NCBI GenBank assembly: GCA_021647505.1
Contig: JAKIUN010000003.1
Coordinates: 43,759-107,758 of the forward strand
DNA length: 64,000 nt
Direction of reading: 5' to 3'
From: Gammaproteobacteria bacterium
Lineage (GTDB): Bacteria > Pseudomonadota > Gammaproteobacteria > SZUA-152
Below are positions 25,355-34,922 of this stretch, in pieces. The notes beneath the pieces were generated by a model, which searched no databases, was not told the origin of the DNA, and worked only from the letters and a program-made list of their open reading frames with translations. A program made the translations under genes and the position numbers. How positions within the stretch are numbered: the stretch's first letter is position 1; each line of letters begins with the position of its first letter.

Positions 25355-25699
25355 CGGTCATTCCCTCCCTCGTAGTGCGCCACTGTGCCAGACGACCTGC
25401 TTCTGTTGTTATATAACGGCAGTCTGGCGGACAATCTTGAGTAGGGGTATAGCGGCCGAAACGCCAGTGCAGTTGCGTGTAGACTCTGCGGAGGAATGTG
25501 GCGGCTTCCGGCGAACCAGCGTGATATGTCATATTGAATGCGTCCATACCCACATTCAGTGCATGAGGCACGATGCACCACAACAGATATAAGACCTGTA
25601 CCCTTAACGCTAGTCAAGATCCAGTTTAGTGTTTCATGCTGAATGCAGACTGAATTCAGATGTAGATAAGAATGGCGAGGGAGGGCCGTACCATCAAAA
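25355..25699. other. Gene-free stretch between the protease and glrR
   Basis: 345 bp. Short ORFs on both strands have no recognisable motif or ribosome binding site. It presumably carries the protease promoter (right-hand part of the leader) and the end of the glrR transcript; no terminator hairpin was recognised. Confidence 0.5.
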
Positions 25700-27055
25700 T
25701 CAATTTTGCCGAAACAACGCTGCTTCCAGCTGGTGGCGGTGCAGTAGCTTGTAAAAATCGGTGCGGTTGCGCTGTGCCAGGCGGGCAGCCTGGCAGACGT
25801 TGCCGCGGGTCATTTTCAGAACCTGTACGAGGTAGTCGCGCTCGAACTGACTGACAGCTTCACCCAGCGGTAGTACCTCCCGGCCTTTGCCGCGCAGGGC
25901 GCGTTGCACAAGACTGGCGGAGATAGCCGGGGAAGTGGTCAGGGCCGAGACCTGTTCCACGACGTTGAGCAGCTGGCGGATGTTACCGGGCCAGGGGGCG
26001 GCCATGAGTAGCTCCATGGCTTCGCGTGAGAAGGAGCGAGCCTGGCAGTTTTTGCTGCGTTGTCGCAGTTGGCCGAGGAAATGGTTGGCAAGCAGGGGGA
26101 TATCTTCACAGCGCTCGGCCAGGGAGGGCAGTTCCAGCATGACGACATTGAGGCGGTAGTAGAGATCTTCACGGAATCTACGCTCGCCGATGGCGGCCTC
26201 AAGGTCGCAGTGAGTGGCGGAGATGATGCGTACGTCTACCGGCAGCGCCTGGGTCATACCTAGTGGCCGCACCTCGCCCTCTTGCAGCACGCGCAGCAGC
26301 TTGCTCTGAAACTCCAGCGGCATGTCGCCGATTTCGTCGAGAAACAGGGTGCCGCCGTTGGCGGCTTCGAATAGGCCCGAGTGGTTGCGGTCGGCGCCGG
26401 TGAAGGCGCCCTTGCGATGGCCGAACAACTCTGACTCCAGTAGGGCCTCGGGGATAGCGGCACAGTTGATGGCGACGAAAGGGCCCTTGTGGCGTGGGCT
26501 GGCGGCGTGGATGGCTTGTGCCAGGCGTTCTTTGCCGGTGCCGCTTTCACTTTGTATAAGGATGCTGACGTCCGTCTGCGCGACTCGCCAGGCCTGTTTC
26601 AGCAATTCATCCATACGCGGGCTGGTGGTGACGATTTCGCGCCGCCATGCTTGGTCTTCGTCGTCATTGCCGCTATCTGTCTGTGGCCCTGCATGGTGCA
26701 GGGCGGCGGTGATGTTTTCCAGCAATTGCTGGCTGTCGAAGGGCTTGGTCAGATAGCTGAAGACACCCTTTCGAGTGGCGTCCACGGCATCGGGGATGGT
26801 GCCGTGGGCGGTAAGGATGATCACTGGCAGTGAGGGGTAGCTGGTGTGTACTTCGTTGAACAGGGCGAGGCCGTCCATGCCTTCCATGCGCAGGTCGGTA
26901 ATGATGACCTGGGGTTGGAAGGTGGACAGACGGGCCAGGGCCTGGCGGCCGTTGGCAGCCGTCACCACCGTGAAGCCAGCGGCTTTGAGGCGCATGGAGA
27001 GTAGCCGCAACAGACTGGCGTCGTCGTCAACGAGGAGTATTTTATTTTTGCTCAT
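25700..27055 (-). CDS. glrR: Sigma-54-dependent response regulator GlrR
   Basis: 451 aa from ATG 27055. Receiver domain ([11 protein letters not shown], Asp in [13 protein letters not shown], Lys in YLTKPFD), then an AAA+ domain with Walker A ([15 protein letters not shown]) and the sigma-54 contact loop GAFTGA, and a C-terminal Fis-type helix-turn-helix ending [15 protein letters not shown], which is characteristic of GlrR (YfhA). In enterobacteria GlrR activates glmY and rpoE. The start lies inside the end of the lipoprotein gene, a 14-bp overlap, consistent with one operon glrK-lipoprotein-glrR. Confidence 0.93.
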   Translation of the reverse strand: MSKNKILLVDDDASLLRLLSMRLKAAGFTVVTAANGRQALARLSTFQPQVIITDLRMEGMDGLALFNEVHTSYPSLPVIILTAHGTIPDAVDATRKGVFSYLTKPFDSQQLLENITAALHHAGPQTDSGNDDEDQAWRREIVTTSPRMDELLKQAWRVAQTDVSILIQSESGTGKERLAQAIHAASPRHKGPFVAINCAAIPEALLESELFGHRKGAFTGADRNHSGLFEAANGGTLFLDEIGDMPLEFQSKLLRVLQEGEVRPLGMTQALPVDVRIISATHCDLEAAIGERRFREDLYYRLNVVMLELPSLAERCEDIPLLANHFLGQLRQRSKNCQARSFSREAMELLMAAPWPGNIRQLLNVVEQVSALTTSPAISASLVQRALRGKGREVLPLGEAVSQFERDYLVQVLKMTRGNVCQAARLAQRNRTDFYKLLHRHQLEAALFRQN

Positions 27056-27695
27056 GGGCTTTTGCTCCCTTCCTGTCGGATGCCGGATTTTCGACTGCAC
27101 GTTCTTTTGCGTTGATGTCCTGTTCGATGGATTTCAGCTGATCCAGTTGTGACTGCTGGGCCTGAACTTGTTTCTTTAGGGATGTTGCAGTGGCTTGTAT
27201 CTGCTGGAGTTCTTTTGTCAGTACCTGTGCGCGGCTCTTTTCCCGGGCGAGTGACTCCTCCAGCAACATCTGCCTTGCCAGCAAACGCTGATGTTCGGCC
27301 AGGCTATCCGTGAGCAATCGCTGGCGGTCAGCCAGACTATCTGCCAATTGTTGCGCCAGTCCCCGTTGTGGGTGCTGCGCTGTGGCGGGATCGGCAAGAA
27401 AACCTGTCAGAAGTCTGGCGGCCTCCGCGTCATCGCGGAAGGGGGTGTCGGGCTTGCAGAGCAACAGTGCCAGGCGTAGACGGTTGCAGGCGTCGTCCAG
27501 CCCCCCAGTTGGTTGCAGTGCCTGGCGCAATTCCCGTCCGTCGTTGGCGGACAGGCGAGAAGCCAAGGAGTAGTATTCAACAACATCGCCACAGCTTTCG
27601 GTTTTGGCCGGCAGTGGACTATTGCTGAATGGCAGCGGTGCGCAGGCGCTTAGTAGTAACAACGCAAGAATCGTCCCGGCTTGCTGACGGATCAT
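27042..27695 (-). CDS. QseG/YfhG-like lipoprotein between GlrK and GlrR
   Basis: 217 aa. ILALLLLSAC is a lipobox, so it is a lipoprotein. Residues about 35-110 are helical, followed by a long coiled coil (LLEESLAREKSRAQVLTKELQQ) and a charged tail. Its place between kinase and regulator matches QseG (YfhG) of enterobacteria, which is needed for full activity of the kinase GlrK/QseE; the sequence itself is poorly conserved, so the name rests partly on gene order. Starts 23 bp after glrK and overlaps glrR. Confidence 0.8.
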   Translation of the reverse strand: MIRQQAGTILALLLLSACAPLPFSNSPLPAKTESCGDVVEYYSLASRLSANDGRELRQALQPTGGLDDACNRLRLALLLCKPDTPFRDDAEAARLLTGFLADPATAQHPQRGLAQQLADSLADRQRLLTDSLAEHQRLLARQMLLEESLAREKSRAQVLTKELQQIQATATSLKKQVQAQQSQLDQLKSIEQDINAKERAVENPASDRKGAKAHEQK

Positions 27696-27718
27696 GAAAT
27701 TACCTGTCTCCTGTTCAT

Positions 27719-29185
27719 TTATTCATTGTGTTTGCCATCCAGTGGCAGGGTAACGCGCAGATGTGCCCCGGCCCCGTTATTCTGAACCGTGATATCGCCC
27801 CGATGCAGGCGGGCGTAGCGCTGGGCGATGGCCAGTCCCAGTCCGGTGCCTTTTACATGGCTACGCGGCGACTGTCGGCCCTGAAAAAAGGGCTCGAATA
27901 TTTGTTGTCGCTCTGTGCTTGGGATGCCGGGTCCATCATCTATGACATCGATCTGGGCATGATCGTTCGCGCTTCGCAGGCTGATTCGAATCTGTCCGCC
28001 ATCCGGTGAGTATTTAATAGCGTTGGATAACAGGTTATCGAGCAGGGTGCGCAACTGTTCACGCTCTCCACACAGGCTAACCGCTTGCAGTTCGCGGTGC
28101 ACGGAAATTTTTCGTGCCTGCAGCGCCAGGCGGTGTTTATCGATGATCTCCGGTAGCAGCGTGTGCAATTCGACGGTTTCTTGACGCAGCAGACTTCGTT
28201 GTGCCAGGGCTGCGTTGAAATTCAGCAGGGCCTCTACTTGTGTCTGTAGCTGGAGACTGCTCTCGCGCAGAATGTCGGCGACTTCCGCTTGTTCGCTGTT
28301 AAGCGTACCGACCACTTCCTCGCGGAGCAATTCCACGCCCTCACGGATGGCCGTCAGTGGTGTTTTCAGCTCGTGGGAGACGTGGTGTAAAAAGGCCTGT
28401 TTCTGTTCGTCCAGTTCGGACAACCGCTGGCGCAGCCAGTCGAGTTGCTCGCTGAGTTCACGGATGTCTTGTGGGCCGCCGACTGTCACCGCCGTCGTTA
28501 ATTCGCCGGCACCGAGGCGGCGGATGACCGTCCCCAGGCGGCGCAGCGGACGACTAATGAGGAGGCTGAAGATGACTGCCAGGATCAGCGCCAGTGGAAT
28601 CAGCCCCAGTGCCTGCCATAGTAATTGACGCTGTACACTTTCAACTTGGCGGGTCATGACATTGCTCTCTTCGGCGATCATCTGCGTGACCTCGAAGGGA
28701 ATTGGCCTCGCCAGTCGGGTAAGGTCGTGTTTTTCCGTCAGCCGTTGCGGTAGACCCGCCGGTAGTTTTTCAGGCATCTCGGCGACCTCATGAAGTTGGT
28801 GGTACAGGGCTTCCTCCTGCTGGCGCAATTGTGACAACCGCTGTGCCAGGCTCTCGGTCAGGGTTAAATCTTCCAGATGGGCCATGGCCTTGGCGAGCTG
28901 GCTGCGTTGATCTTCATAGCGTTGCAACACGGCGGGATCGCGCAGAACCAGGTATTGGCCGGTGCTGCGTTCCATATTCAGCACCTGGGTCATGATGATG
29001 CGGCTGGCCTCGACTGCCCGGGATGAATCTCGCACGGCGAGTTGCATCTGCACCGAAAGCTTGTCGATGAGCATAAATGTGTTTACCAGTGCCGCTGCAA
29101 GCGGTAGCGCGGCAAGGAAAAAGCCAATCAGTGCCAGTTGAAAGATCGAAGTGGGCAGGGTGAGCCGCATGGCGTGATTCATCAC
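27719..29185 (-). CDS. glrK: Sensor histidine kinase GlrK (QseE-like)
   Basis: 488 aa. Membrane helix 1 (FQLALIGFFLAALPLAAALV), a periplasmic helical sensor region rich in Leu/Gln/Arg (about 45-185), helix 2 (LLWQALGLIPLALILAVIF), HAMP, the phosphoacceptor site FLHHVSHELKTPLTAI, and a HATPase domain (LLDNLLSNAIKYSP, DDGPGIP, GTGLGLAI). First gene of the glrK-lipoprotein-glrR operon, which senses envelope or amino-sugar related signals in enterobacteria; the signal here is unknown. Start could also be the ATG at 29170 (MRLTLPTSIFQ). Confidence 0.92.
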   Translation of the reverse strand: MMNHAMRLTLPTSIFQLALIGFFLAALPLAAALVNTFMLIDKLSVQMQLAVRDSSRAVEASRIIMTQVLNMERSTGQYLVLRDPAVLQRYEDQRSQLAKAMAHLEDLTLTESLAQRLSQLRQQEEALYHQLHEVAEMPEKLPAGLPQRLTEKHDLTRLARPIPFEVTQMIAEESNVMTRQVESVQRQLLWQALGLIPLALILAVIFSLLISRPLRRLGTVIRRLGAGELTTAVTVGGPQDIRELSEQLDWLRQRLSELDEQKQAFLHHVSHELKTPLTAIREGVELLREEVVGTLNSEQAEVADILRESSLQLQTQVEALLNFNAALAQRSLLRQETVELHTLLPEIIDKHRLALQARKISVHRELQAVSLCGEREQLRTLLDNLLSNAIKYSPDGGQIRISLRSANDHAQIDVIDDGPGIPSTERQQIFEPFFQGRQSPRSHVKGTGLGLAIAQRYARLHRGDITVQNNGAGAHLRVTLPLDGKHNE

Positions 29186-29400
29186 CGGTTACCAGCTAGC
29201 CTGGTTGGGGAGTGGAAAATGATGTGCGCAACGGAGCCAGTATGAGACACTACACTAGAATAGCACCCAAAAAAATAGCCCTAAAAAACCCCATCCGTGG
29301 AATTTTATTAGAGCCGAAGGCATAAGTTAGAAGATTGAGCCCTCTTAACGCGCGCTGCCAATGGAGTGGCGAGCGATCAACGCATCCTTGCGTCGTGATG

Positions 29401-29446
29401 GGCCCCTACTCTCTGAGAGAGAGGAAGAGTGGAATGAGTAGGGGCC
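29401..29446. other. Long stem-loop downstream of the EF-hand gene
   Basis: An 11-bp stem ggcccctactc/gagtaggggcc encloses 24 bases. No run of T follows on either strand, so it is not a standard terminator. It lies 30 bp beyond the EF-hand stop codon on the reverse strand and could stabilise or end that transcript. Confidence 0.4.
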
Positions 29447-29475
29447 GACCAATCTTTGCTGTTTAGGCAGTAGAT

Positions 29476-29727
29476 TTAATTTCCGCCTTCTTCACCTTCC
29501 GGCATGACCAGTTCAAACCGAGCAAATTCAACCTCGTCTAGTACGCCGTCTGTATTGAGGTCATAGGTGTCCCACTGCTCATTCAATCCCGGCAGTGCGG
29601 CGGCTTCTTCCTTGCTGATGGAGCCGCTTTGGTCGGTATCGGCCGCCTTAAAGGTACCATCGGCAAAAGCTGCGCCGCTGGCCAGGGTAAAGGTGAAAAG
29701 CGCTGCAAATAGTAGTTTCTGGTTCAT
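29476..29727 (-). CDS. Small exported EF-hand protein
   Basis: 83 aa with a signal peptide (LLFAALFTFTLASGAAFA). Two EF-hand loops are clear: DTDQSGSISKEE and DLNTDGVLDEVEF, both with acidic residues at the calcium positions. The acidic tail ends MPEGEEGGN. Probably a periplasmic calcium-binding protein; no partner is evident. The start ATG has a usable upstream AGAGGATAG. Confidence 0.88.
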   Translation of the reverse strand: MNQKLLFAALFTFTLASGAAFADGTFKAADTDQSGSISKEEAAALPGLNEQWDTYDLNTDGVLDEVEFARFELVMPEGEEGGN

Positions 29728-30132
29728 GAAAGCTATCCTCTATTTAGTCTTTAGTTAGGCGTCCTTGAGTAGACGTCCCTGTGGTTAGCAATGCTGCTTG
29801 CATCCGTGTGTTAGCAGTGCTGTTTGCGTCGAAATTTGCCACGATCCAAACTGTGGCGTGTAACATCGACTACCGTGACTAAAGCATGTTGCGTGCCAGA
29901 TCATTTAATCCTTATTTTTTCAGTGAGTTACAGATTTTAATAGGGTTTGACCTGATTGTTGGCGAGGATGTTTGTTGCCAATCGGAGACAGATAAAGGCT
30001 CGGTGGTGGGTAACTGATTGAAATACAATCACAATCAATTGTCTCTAGATGGAGACAGCCGTCAATTTGGTGGTGAAACCGGGGAGTTGATTGCCGCAAA
30101 ATGGCCAGACTCCCGATGAGTGATGGCCTGTG
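29728..30132. other. Gene-free stretch between EF-hand gene and rdgB
   Basis: 405 bp without a supported gene. A pair of imperfect direct repeats (gttagcaatgctgcttgcatc-like, 18 of 21 matching) lies at 29784-29804 and 29810-29830, and a short inverted repeat tgtctc/gagaca at about 30039-30056. The EF-hand promoter should lie at the left end. Nothing else seen. Confidence 0.5.
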
Positions 30133-30741
30133 CTAGCCGAGGGTGGTGAGCAGCTTATCCAGCGCCTGGCCTCGATGGCTGAGGTGATTTTTTACCACGG
30201 GTGAGAGCTCCGCTGCTGCGCAGTGTTTGCTGGGTACGAAAAACACCGGGTCGTATCCAAAGCCGTTTTCGCCACTGGGCTGATGCAGGATGTAGCCCTC
30301 CCAGGTTCCCTGGCAGATCAGCGGTGTGGGGTCTTCGGCGTGGGCCATGAAGACCATCAGGCATTGAAAGCGCGCCGTGCGCTCGACTTCCGGCACGCCT
30401 TGCAGTGATTCCAACAGTTTCTGCACATTGTCTGCATCCGTGGCGCCTGGCCCGGCAAAGCGGGCGGAATAGATGCCAGGGGCGCCGTTGAGGGCGTCCA
30501 CCTCCAGCCCGGAATCATCGGCGATAGCAGGCAGGCCGGTAGTACGGGCGGCGTGGCGGGCCTTGAGGATGGCGTTTTCGATGAAGCTAAGTCCGGTTTC
30601 CTCGGCCTCGGTCACGTTGAAGTTAGATTGCGGCAGGGCCTGCATACCCAGGCCTGCAAGGATCTGGTTGATCTCGCGCAGCTTGCCTTTGTTGCCGCTG
30701 GCCAGTACGACCTTGTCGGGCAGAGTCTTGCCGATGCGCAT
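30133..30741 (-). CDS. rdgB: XTP/dITP diphosphatase (RdgB/HAM1)
   Basis: Hydrolyses non-canonical purine triphosphates (XTP, dITP, ITP) to keep them out of DNA. 202 aa. [18 protein letters not shown] holds the substrate-binding SGNKxKxxE motif; [25 protein letters not shown] the catalytic Asp pair; and [11 protein letters not shown] the late family motif. The neighbour upstream on the same strand, beyond a repeat element, is rph, a frequent rdgB partner. Confidence 0.95.
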   Translation of the reverse strand: MRIGKTLPDKVVLASGNKGKLREINQILAGLGMQALPQSNFNVTEAEETGLSFIENAILKARHAARTTGLPAIADDSGLEVDALNGAPGIYSARFAGPGATDADNVQKLLESLQGVPEVERTARFQCLMVFMAHAEDPTPLICQGTWEGYILHQPSGENGFGYDPVFFVPSKHCAAAELSPVVKNHLSHRGQALDKLLTTLG

Positions 30742-30770
30742 TTTTCGTCCTTTCGTTAATATTGAAGGGC

Positions 30771-30943
30771 GTTTGCCACAGAGGCGCGGAGGACACAGAG
30801 AAACAACAATTAAAAAAATATAACCACTAAAAAGAACACAAGGCGCTCGAAGGCAACAATATAAAAACTTTGCACTCTTTTAAGGCCTCCCTCGTGGTAA
30901 AATCTGATTTTTCTCCGTGCCCTTCTGTGCCTCCGTGGCAAAC
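30771..30943. mobile_element. MITE-like inverted-repeat element between rdgB and rph
   Basis: About 173 bp. The left end starts gtttgccacagaggc and the right end is its imperfect reverse complement (gtttgccacggaggc when read on the other strand); the arms of about 33 bases agree at roughly four in five positions. The middle is AT-rich and codes for nothing. Elements with ccac(a/g)gaggcacagag ends are scattered in intergenic regions of many bacteria. It separates two genes that would otherwise be closely coupled. Confidence 0.65.
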
Positions 30944-30950
30944 AAATACC

Positions 30951-31670
30951 CTACACTTGGCTCAGCACTGCTTGCTGATGCTCAATCAGTTCAGCGATGC
31001 CGGATCTGGCCAGCCCCAGCATGGCGTCCAGTTCATCCTGACGGAAGGCGTGGCCTTCGGCGGTACCTTGCACTTCGATGAAGGCGCCGGCGTCATTCAT
31101 GACCACGTTCATATCGGTTTCGGCATTGGAGTCTTCGTCGTAGTCCAGATCCAGTACCGGGGTGCCGTTGAAGATGCCCACGGATACCGAGGCCACTTGG
31201 CCGATGATGGGGTTCTTTTTCACCTTGCGCTGATCCACCAGCCACTGCATGGCGTCGGCAAGGGCAACAAAACCGCCGGTGATCGAGGCGGTGCGGGTGC
31301 CGCCGTCGGCCTGGATGACGTCGCAATCGACGGTGATGTTGCGCTCGCCCAAGGCCTCTAGGTTGACCACCGCACGCAGCGAGCGGGCGATCAGGCGCTG
31401 GATCTCCATGGTGCGTCCGCCCTGCTTGCCGCGCGCTGCTTCGCGCCCCATGCGCGAGCCGGTGGAGCGCGGCAGCATGCCGTATTCGGCCGTTACCCAG
31501 CCACGGCCCTGGCCCTTGAGCCAGCGTGGGGTGCGATCCTCGACGGTGGCGGTGCACAGTACCCGGGTGTCACCGAACTCCACCAGCACCGAGCCTTCGG
31601 CGTGTTTGGTGTAGTTGCGGGTGAATTTGATGTCGCGCAATTGCTCGGCTGAGCGGCCGCTGGGTCGCAT
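30951..31670 (-). CDS. rph: Ribonuclease PH
   Basis: Phosphorolytic 3' exoribonuclease that trims tRNA precursors. 239 aa, the usual length. [35 protein letters not shown] opens the family; [27 protein letters not shown] is the phosphate/RNA-binding core, and [17 protein letters not shown] is near-invariant. Reverse strand, starts 185 bp from the divergent rpmB. Confidence 0.96.
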   Translation of the reverse strand: MRPSGRSAEQLRDIKFTRNYTKHAEGSVLVEFGDTRVLCTATVEDRTPRWLKGQGRGWVTAEYGMLPRSTGSRMGREAARGKQGGRTMEIQRLIARSLRAVVNLEALGERNITVDCDVIQADGGTRTASITGGFVALADAMQWLVDQRKVKKNPIIGQVASVSVGIFNGTPVLDLDYDEDSNAETDMNVVMNDAGAFIEVQGTAEGHAFRQDELDAMLGLARSGIAELIEHQQAVLSQV

Positions 31671-31854
31671 GGTGTGTCCTTGTTTCGGTGTGATTCATTG
31701 TGGGCACGCATTATACCCGTGTGGCGGAGTGGGAGGCCAGCCAAGGGCTGGACGCAGGCTCGGAATTCTGTTCTAATGCGCGGCTCTCGTGTTTTTGGGG
31801 TCTTTGTGATCCCCGGCGCGCTGTACAAAATAACGAAATTCAGAGACTGAAGTC

Positions 31855-32091
31855 ATGGCTAAAGTATGTCAGGTTACCGGTAAGCGTCCTATCACCGGTA
31901 ACAACGTTTCCCACGCTAACAACAAGACTCGGCGCCGTTTCTTGCCGAATCTGCATTCCCATCGTTTCTGGGTTGAGAGCGAAAACCGTTACGTCCGTCT
32001 GCGTGTTTCCGCCAATGGTATGCGTACTATCGACAAGAAAGGCATCGACGCTGTGCTGAGCGAAATGCGCGGCCGCGGCGAAAAGGTTTAA
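31855..32091 (+). CDS. rpmB: 50S ribosomal protein L28
   Basis: 78 aa. [20 protein letters not shown] and [20 protein letters not shown] are typical L28 sequence; L28 binds 23S rRNA in the large subunit. It starts the conserved rpmB-rpmG pair, with rpmG 66 bp downstream. Confidence 0.97.
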   Translation: MAKVCQVTGKRPITGNNVSHANNKTRRRFLPNLHSHRFWVESENRYVRLRVSANGMRTIDKKGIDAVLSEMRGRGEKV

Positions 32092-32157
32092 AGCGCCTGC
32101 AGCGGATTTAATTTAGAGAGCGCCCGCAGCAGCGGCCCCTGAAGGAGAAAAGAAATC

Positions 32158-32313
32158 ATGCGTGATAAAATCAGACTCGTTTCCAGTGCCGGTACCGGCC
32201 ATTTTTATACCACGGACAAGAACAAGCGCAACATGCCGGAAAAAATGGAGATCAAGAAGTTTGATCCCGTCGTCCGCAAGCATGTGATGTACAAAGAAGC
32301 AAAGATTAAGTAG
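32158..32313 (+). CDS. rpmG: 50S ribosomal protein L33
   Basis: 51 aa, too short for the ORF track. Reads [20 protein letters not shown], then [20 protein letters not shown] and [11 protein letters not shown], a standard L33 of the zinc-free type (no CxxC pairs). The ATG at 32158 follows GAAGGAGAAAAGAAATC, a strong binding site. Second gene of the rpmB-rpmG operon, followed by a terminator. Confidence 0.97.
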   Translation: MRDKIRLVSSAGTGHFYTTDKNKRNMPEKMEIKKFDPVVRKHVMYKEAKIK

Positions 32314-32333
32314 GGATATTGAATCCCTGATAA

Positions 32334-32361
32334 GAGCCCGGTGTTTACCGGGCTTTTTTTT
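32334..32361 (+). terminator. Rho-independent terminator after rpmG
   Basis: Stem agcccgg/ccgggct with a six-base loop, followed by eight T residues. Ends the rpmB-rpmG transcript about 20 bp after the stop codon. Confidence 0.92.
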
Positions 32362-32446
32362 GGCTGATTTTCTGTCATCATTGCCGCCTTGATGTGCCTG
32401 GCTCGATGGGCCCCACCGTATTTGTAAAATTTAGAGGAGTCTCTCC

Positions 32447-33025
32447 GTGTTATTACGCAAATTATTTATTGCCGCCTTTTTATTCTCCGCCAGCAGTAGC
32501 CTGGCCATGGCGCAGAGCCTGGATATCAATCTCGGCGACAAGAGCGCCAGTTTCCGCTACAACGCTTTCGTGGGGGGGTCGACCTTCGGCCGTACCGAGC
32601 TTAATTTTGGTGTTCTCTATAACGAGGACAAGAACCGCTATGCCGATATCGGTTTGCTGGTGGTGGACACGGCCGGCAGCAAGGCTCCCGGGCTGGAGGT
32701 CGGTATCGGCCCCAAGGTCATGTTCCTGTGGGAAAACGATCGGGACGCCAAAGGTACGGCGATTGCCCTGGGTGGACGCCTGAATTTCAAACCGCAGAAG
32801 ATGAAGCGCCTGCGTCTGGGACTGGAGGGTTACTTCGCACCCAGTATCACTTCGTTCCAGGATATTGATAATGCCTATACGCTGGAGGGGCGGGTAGGTT
32901 ATGAGATCCTGCCGACGGCCACGGCCTATGTTGGTTATCGCAGTATCCGGGCTTCGCTCAACAAGAACCAGGGCACACAAACCATTGACCAAGGCGCCTT
33001 CCTGGGCATTCAACTCTTTTTCTGA
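32447..33025 (+). CDS. YfaZ family outer membrane protein
   Basis: 192 aa starting with GTG at 32447, preceded by GAGGAG. Signal peptide LRKLFIAAFLFSASSSLAMAQ. The mature part alternates polar and hydrophobic residues and ends in FLGIQLFF, the C-terminal aromatic expected of an outer-membrane beta-barrel. YRYNAFVGGSTFGRTELNFGVLY-type text and DKNRYADIGLLVVD fit YfaZ, a porin-like family of unknown substrate. It converges with comF, 19 bp between stops. Confidence 0.82.
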   Translation: MLLRKLFIAAFLFSASSSLAMAQSLDINLGDKSASFRYNAFVGGSTFGRTELNFGVLYNEDKNRYADIGLLVVDTAGSKAPGLEVGIGPKVMFLWENDRDAKGTAIALGGRLNFKPQKMKRLRLGLEGYFAPSITSFQDIDNAYTLEGRVGYEILPTATAYVGYRSIRASLNKNQGTQTIDQGAFLGIQLFF

Positions 33026-33044
33026 TCTTAAGTCCGACAGCCTC

Positions 33045-33707
33045 CTAGATCCTCCCCGCGCGAGCGCAGACCCAGACGTCAACCTGGGCAGCGCCTGCGT
33101 CACGCAGGGTGCGGGCCAGCTCCTGTACCGTGTAGCCGGTCGTCATCACGTCATCGATGATGGCGACACGGCCTGCCAGCTTCTGCCTTACACCAAAGGC
33201 TCCTTTGAGGTTGTTGTGCCGCTGCTCGGCGGGCAGCTCGGCCTGCGGTGGGGTATTGCGTAGGCGCCGGCAGCTGTGGGTGTCGAGGGGCAGTTTCAAG
33301 CGCCGGGCGATAGGACGCGCCAGCTCCAGTGACTGATTGAAACCGCGCTCACGCAAGCGGGCCGGATGCAGAGGGACGGGTATAATGCGTTCGGGCAGGC
33401 CGTCCGTGCGCCCCTCCAGCCATTGCGCCATCAGCCCACCGAGGGTGCGTGCAAGCACCAGCCGGCGGTTGAACTTGAGATCCTTCAACAGGTGATCCAG
33501 CGGCGCGTGGTAGGCAAAGGGCGCCAGACAGTGCGTGAAGGCCGGGGGTTCTGTCTGGCACTGCCCGCAGAGGCTGCCGTGCTGGTGAGCGACCGGCAGC
33601 GGGATGGCGCAACGCGCGCAGGCGGCCTCGATGATGGGCAGGTCGAGGCGGCAGGCGTGGCATAGATCCAGCCCGGAAGCACCCCGTTCACCGCACAGCA
33701 CACACAC
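33045..33707 (-). CDS. ComF family phosphoribosyltransferase-like protein
   Basis: 220 aa. Two zinc-finger pairs at the N-terminus (CVLCGERG...CHACR; CARCAIPLP...CGQC) and a PRPP-binding loop RVAIIDDVMTTGYTVQEL near the C-terminus. Family members take part in DNA uptake and recombination (ComF/GntX); a biochemical reaction is not established. Divergent from bioB, a common arrangement in gammaproteobacteria. Confidence 0.92.
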   Translation of the reverse strand: MCVLCGERGASGLDLCHACRLDLPIIEAACARCAIPLPVAHQHGSLCGQCQTEPPAFTHCLAPFAYHAPLDHLLKDLKFNRRLVLARTLGGLMAQWLEGRTDGLPERIIPVPLHPARLRERGFNQSLELARPIARRLKLPLDTHSCRRLRNTPPQAELPAEQRHNNLKGAFGVRQKLAGRVAIIDDVMTTGYTVQELARTLRDAGAAQVDVWVCARAGRI

Positions 33708-33770
33708 CGGTTCCAGTAGAGCGTGCCGGTTAATATTTAACCATTGGCTGATAAATTCAACCCTCCCTGG

Positions 33771-33798
33771 TTGACAGCTTCCCTGTGCGCGCTAAGAT
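33771..33798 (+). promoter_or_regulatory. Candidate sigma-70 promoter for the bio operon
   Basis: TTGACA at 33771-33776 and TAAGAT at 33793-33798 with a 16-bp spacer, about 90 bp upstream of the bioB ATG. Just before it lies ggttaa-tat-ttaacc (33728-33742), a short inverted repeat that might be an operator. No BirA-type site could be recognised with confidence. Confidence 0.6.
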
Positions 33799-33885
33799 GC
33801 AGCACGTCCCTGAGTACTCCGCCAAGGTTGTATTGGCAAAGTACGAGTATCCCCCATTCACTGCCCGATCCCAAGGAGTCCCCGC

Positions 33886-34911
33886 ATGGACAATGAAGCC
33901 TACCACCGTATCGATGCCTTTACCCAGCGGATTCTCGATGGTGGCGACATCTGTGCCGAGGAAGGCCGCTGGCTGCTGGGGCTGGATCATGATTACCTGC
34001 CCTGGCTGATGGCGGGGGCCGACCGTATTCGCAAGACCTACCGTGGTAACGAGATCGAAGTTTGTGGGATCTCTAATGTACGGTCGGGGAACTGCTCCGA
34101 AAATTGCTCGTTCTGCTCACAAAGCGCCCATCACAAGACCTCGGCACCGGCCTACGATTACATCAGCAGCGAGGAGCTGGTGTCGCAGGCCCAGCGTGCC
34201 CGCAACTGGGGTGTGAGTGACTTCGGCGTGGTCTCCAAGGGCTGGGGCATACGCTCGGACAAAGAGCGTAAGCAGCTGGGCGAATACTTTGCCGCCATGG
34301 AAGAGCACTCGGACGTGGGTCGTTGCGCCAGCCTGGGCGTGCTGACGCCCGAGACGGCTGCTGAACTGAAGGCTATGGGGCTGGAAAATTATCACCACAA
34401 TATCGAGGCCGCCGAGAGCTTCTTCGGCAATGTCTGCACCACCCACACCTACCAGGAAAACATCGATACCATCCGTCACGCCCGTGACGCCGGCCTGAGT
34501 GTCTGCGCCGGTGGCATCCTCGGCATGGGCGAGAGCCTGGATCAGCGCGTCGAACTGGCCATGCAGCTGCGCGAACTGGGCGTCGATTCGGTGCCGATGA
34601 ACTTTCTCAATCCGGCCGAAGGCACCCCAATGGGCAAGCTTGCGACCATGGAACCCTTCGAGATCCTGCAGAGTATTGCCGTATTCCGCTACCTGTTGCC
34701 ACGCGCCGAGATCCGCATCGCCGGCGGCCGCCATTTCCTCGGTGACATGCAGTCGATGATCTTCATGGCCGGCGCGTCCGCAGTGATGATTGGCGACTAT
34801 CTCACCACCCACGGCCGCAGTGCCAACGATGACCTGAAGATGTTCGACGACCTCAAACTGACCATCCGCGGTGACACTCAAAGCCGCCGCACAGCCGAAA
34901 GCGAAGCCTGA
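33886..34911 (+). CDS. bioB: Biotin synthase
   Basis: Radical-SAM enzyme that inserts sulfur into dethiobiotin. 341 aa. The cluster motif is CSENCSFC (CxxxCxxC), and [25 protein letters not shown] and [16 protein letters not shown] follow. The sequence is of the kind I associate with Bacillus, Clostridium and deltaproteobacterial BioB ([17 protein letters not shown]) rather than the enterobacterial type (CPEDCxYCPQS), so this gene may have a separate origin from the rest of the operon. First gene of bioBFHCD. Confidence 0.95.
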   Translation: MDNEAYHRIDAFTQRILDGGDICAEEGRWLLGLDHDYLPWLMAGADRIRKTYRGNEIEVCGISNVRSGNCSENCSFCSQSAHHKTSAPAYDYISSEELVSQAQRARNWGVSDFGVVSKGWGIRSDKERKQLGEYFAAMEEHSDVGRCASLGVLTPETAAELKAMGLENYHHNIEAAESFFGNVCTTHTYQENIDTIRHARDAGLSVCAGGILGMGESLDQRVELAMQLRELGVDSVPMNFLNPAEGTPMGKLATMEPFEILQSIAVFRYLLPRAEIRIAGGRHFLGDMQSMIFMAGASAVMIGDYLTTHGRSANDDLKMFDDLKLTIRGDTQSRRTAESEA

Positions 34912-34922
34912 TCAGAGCAGTC

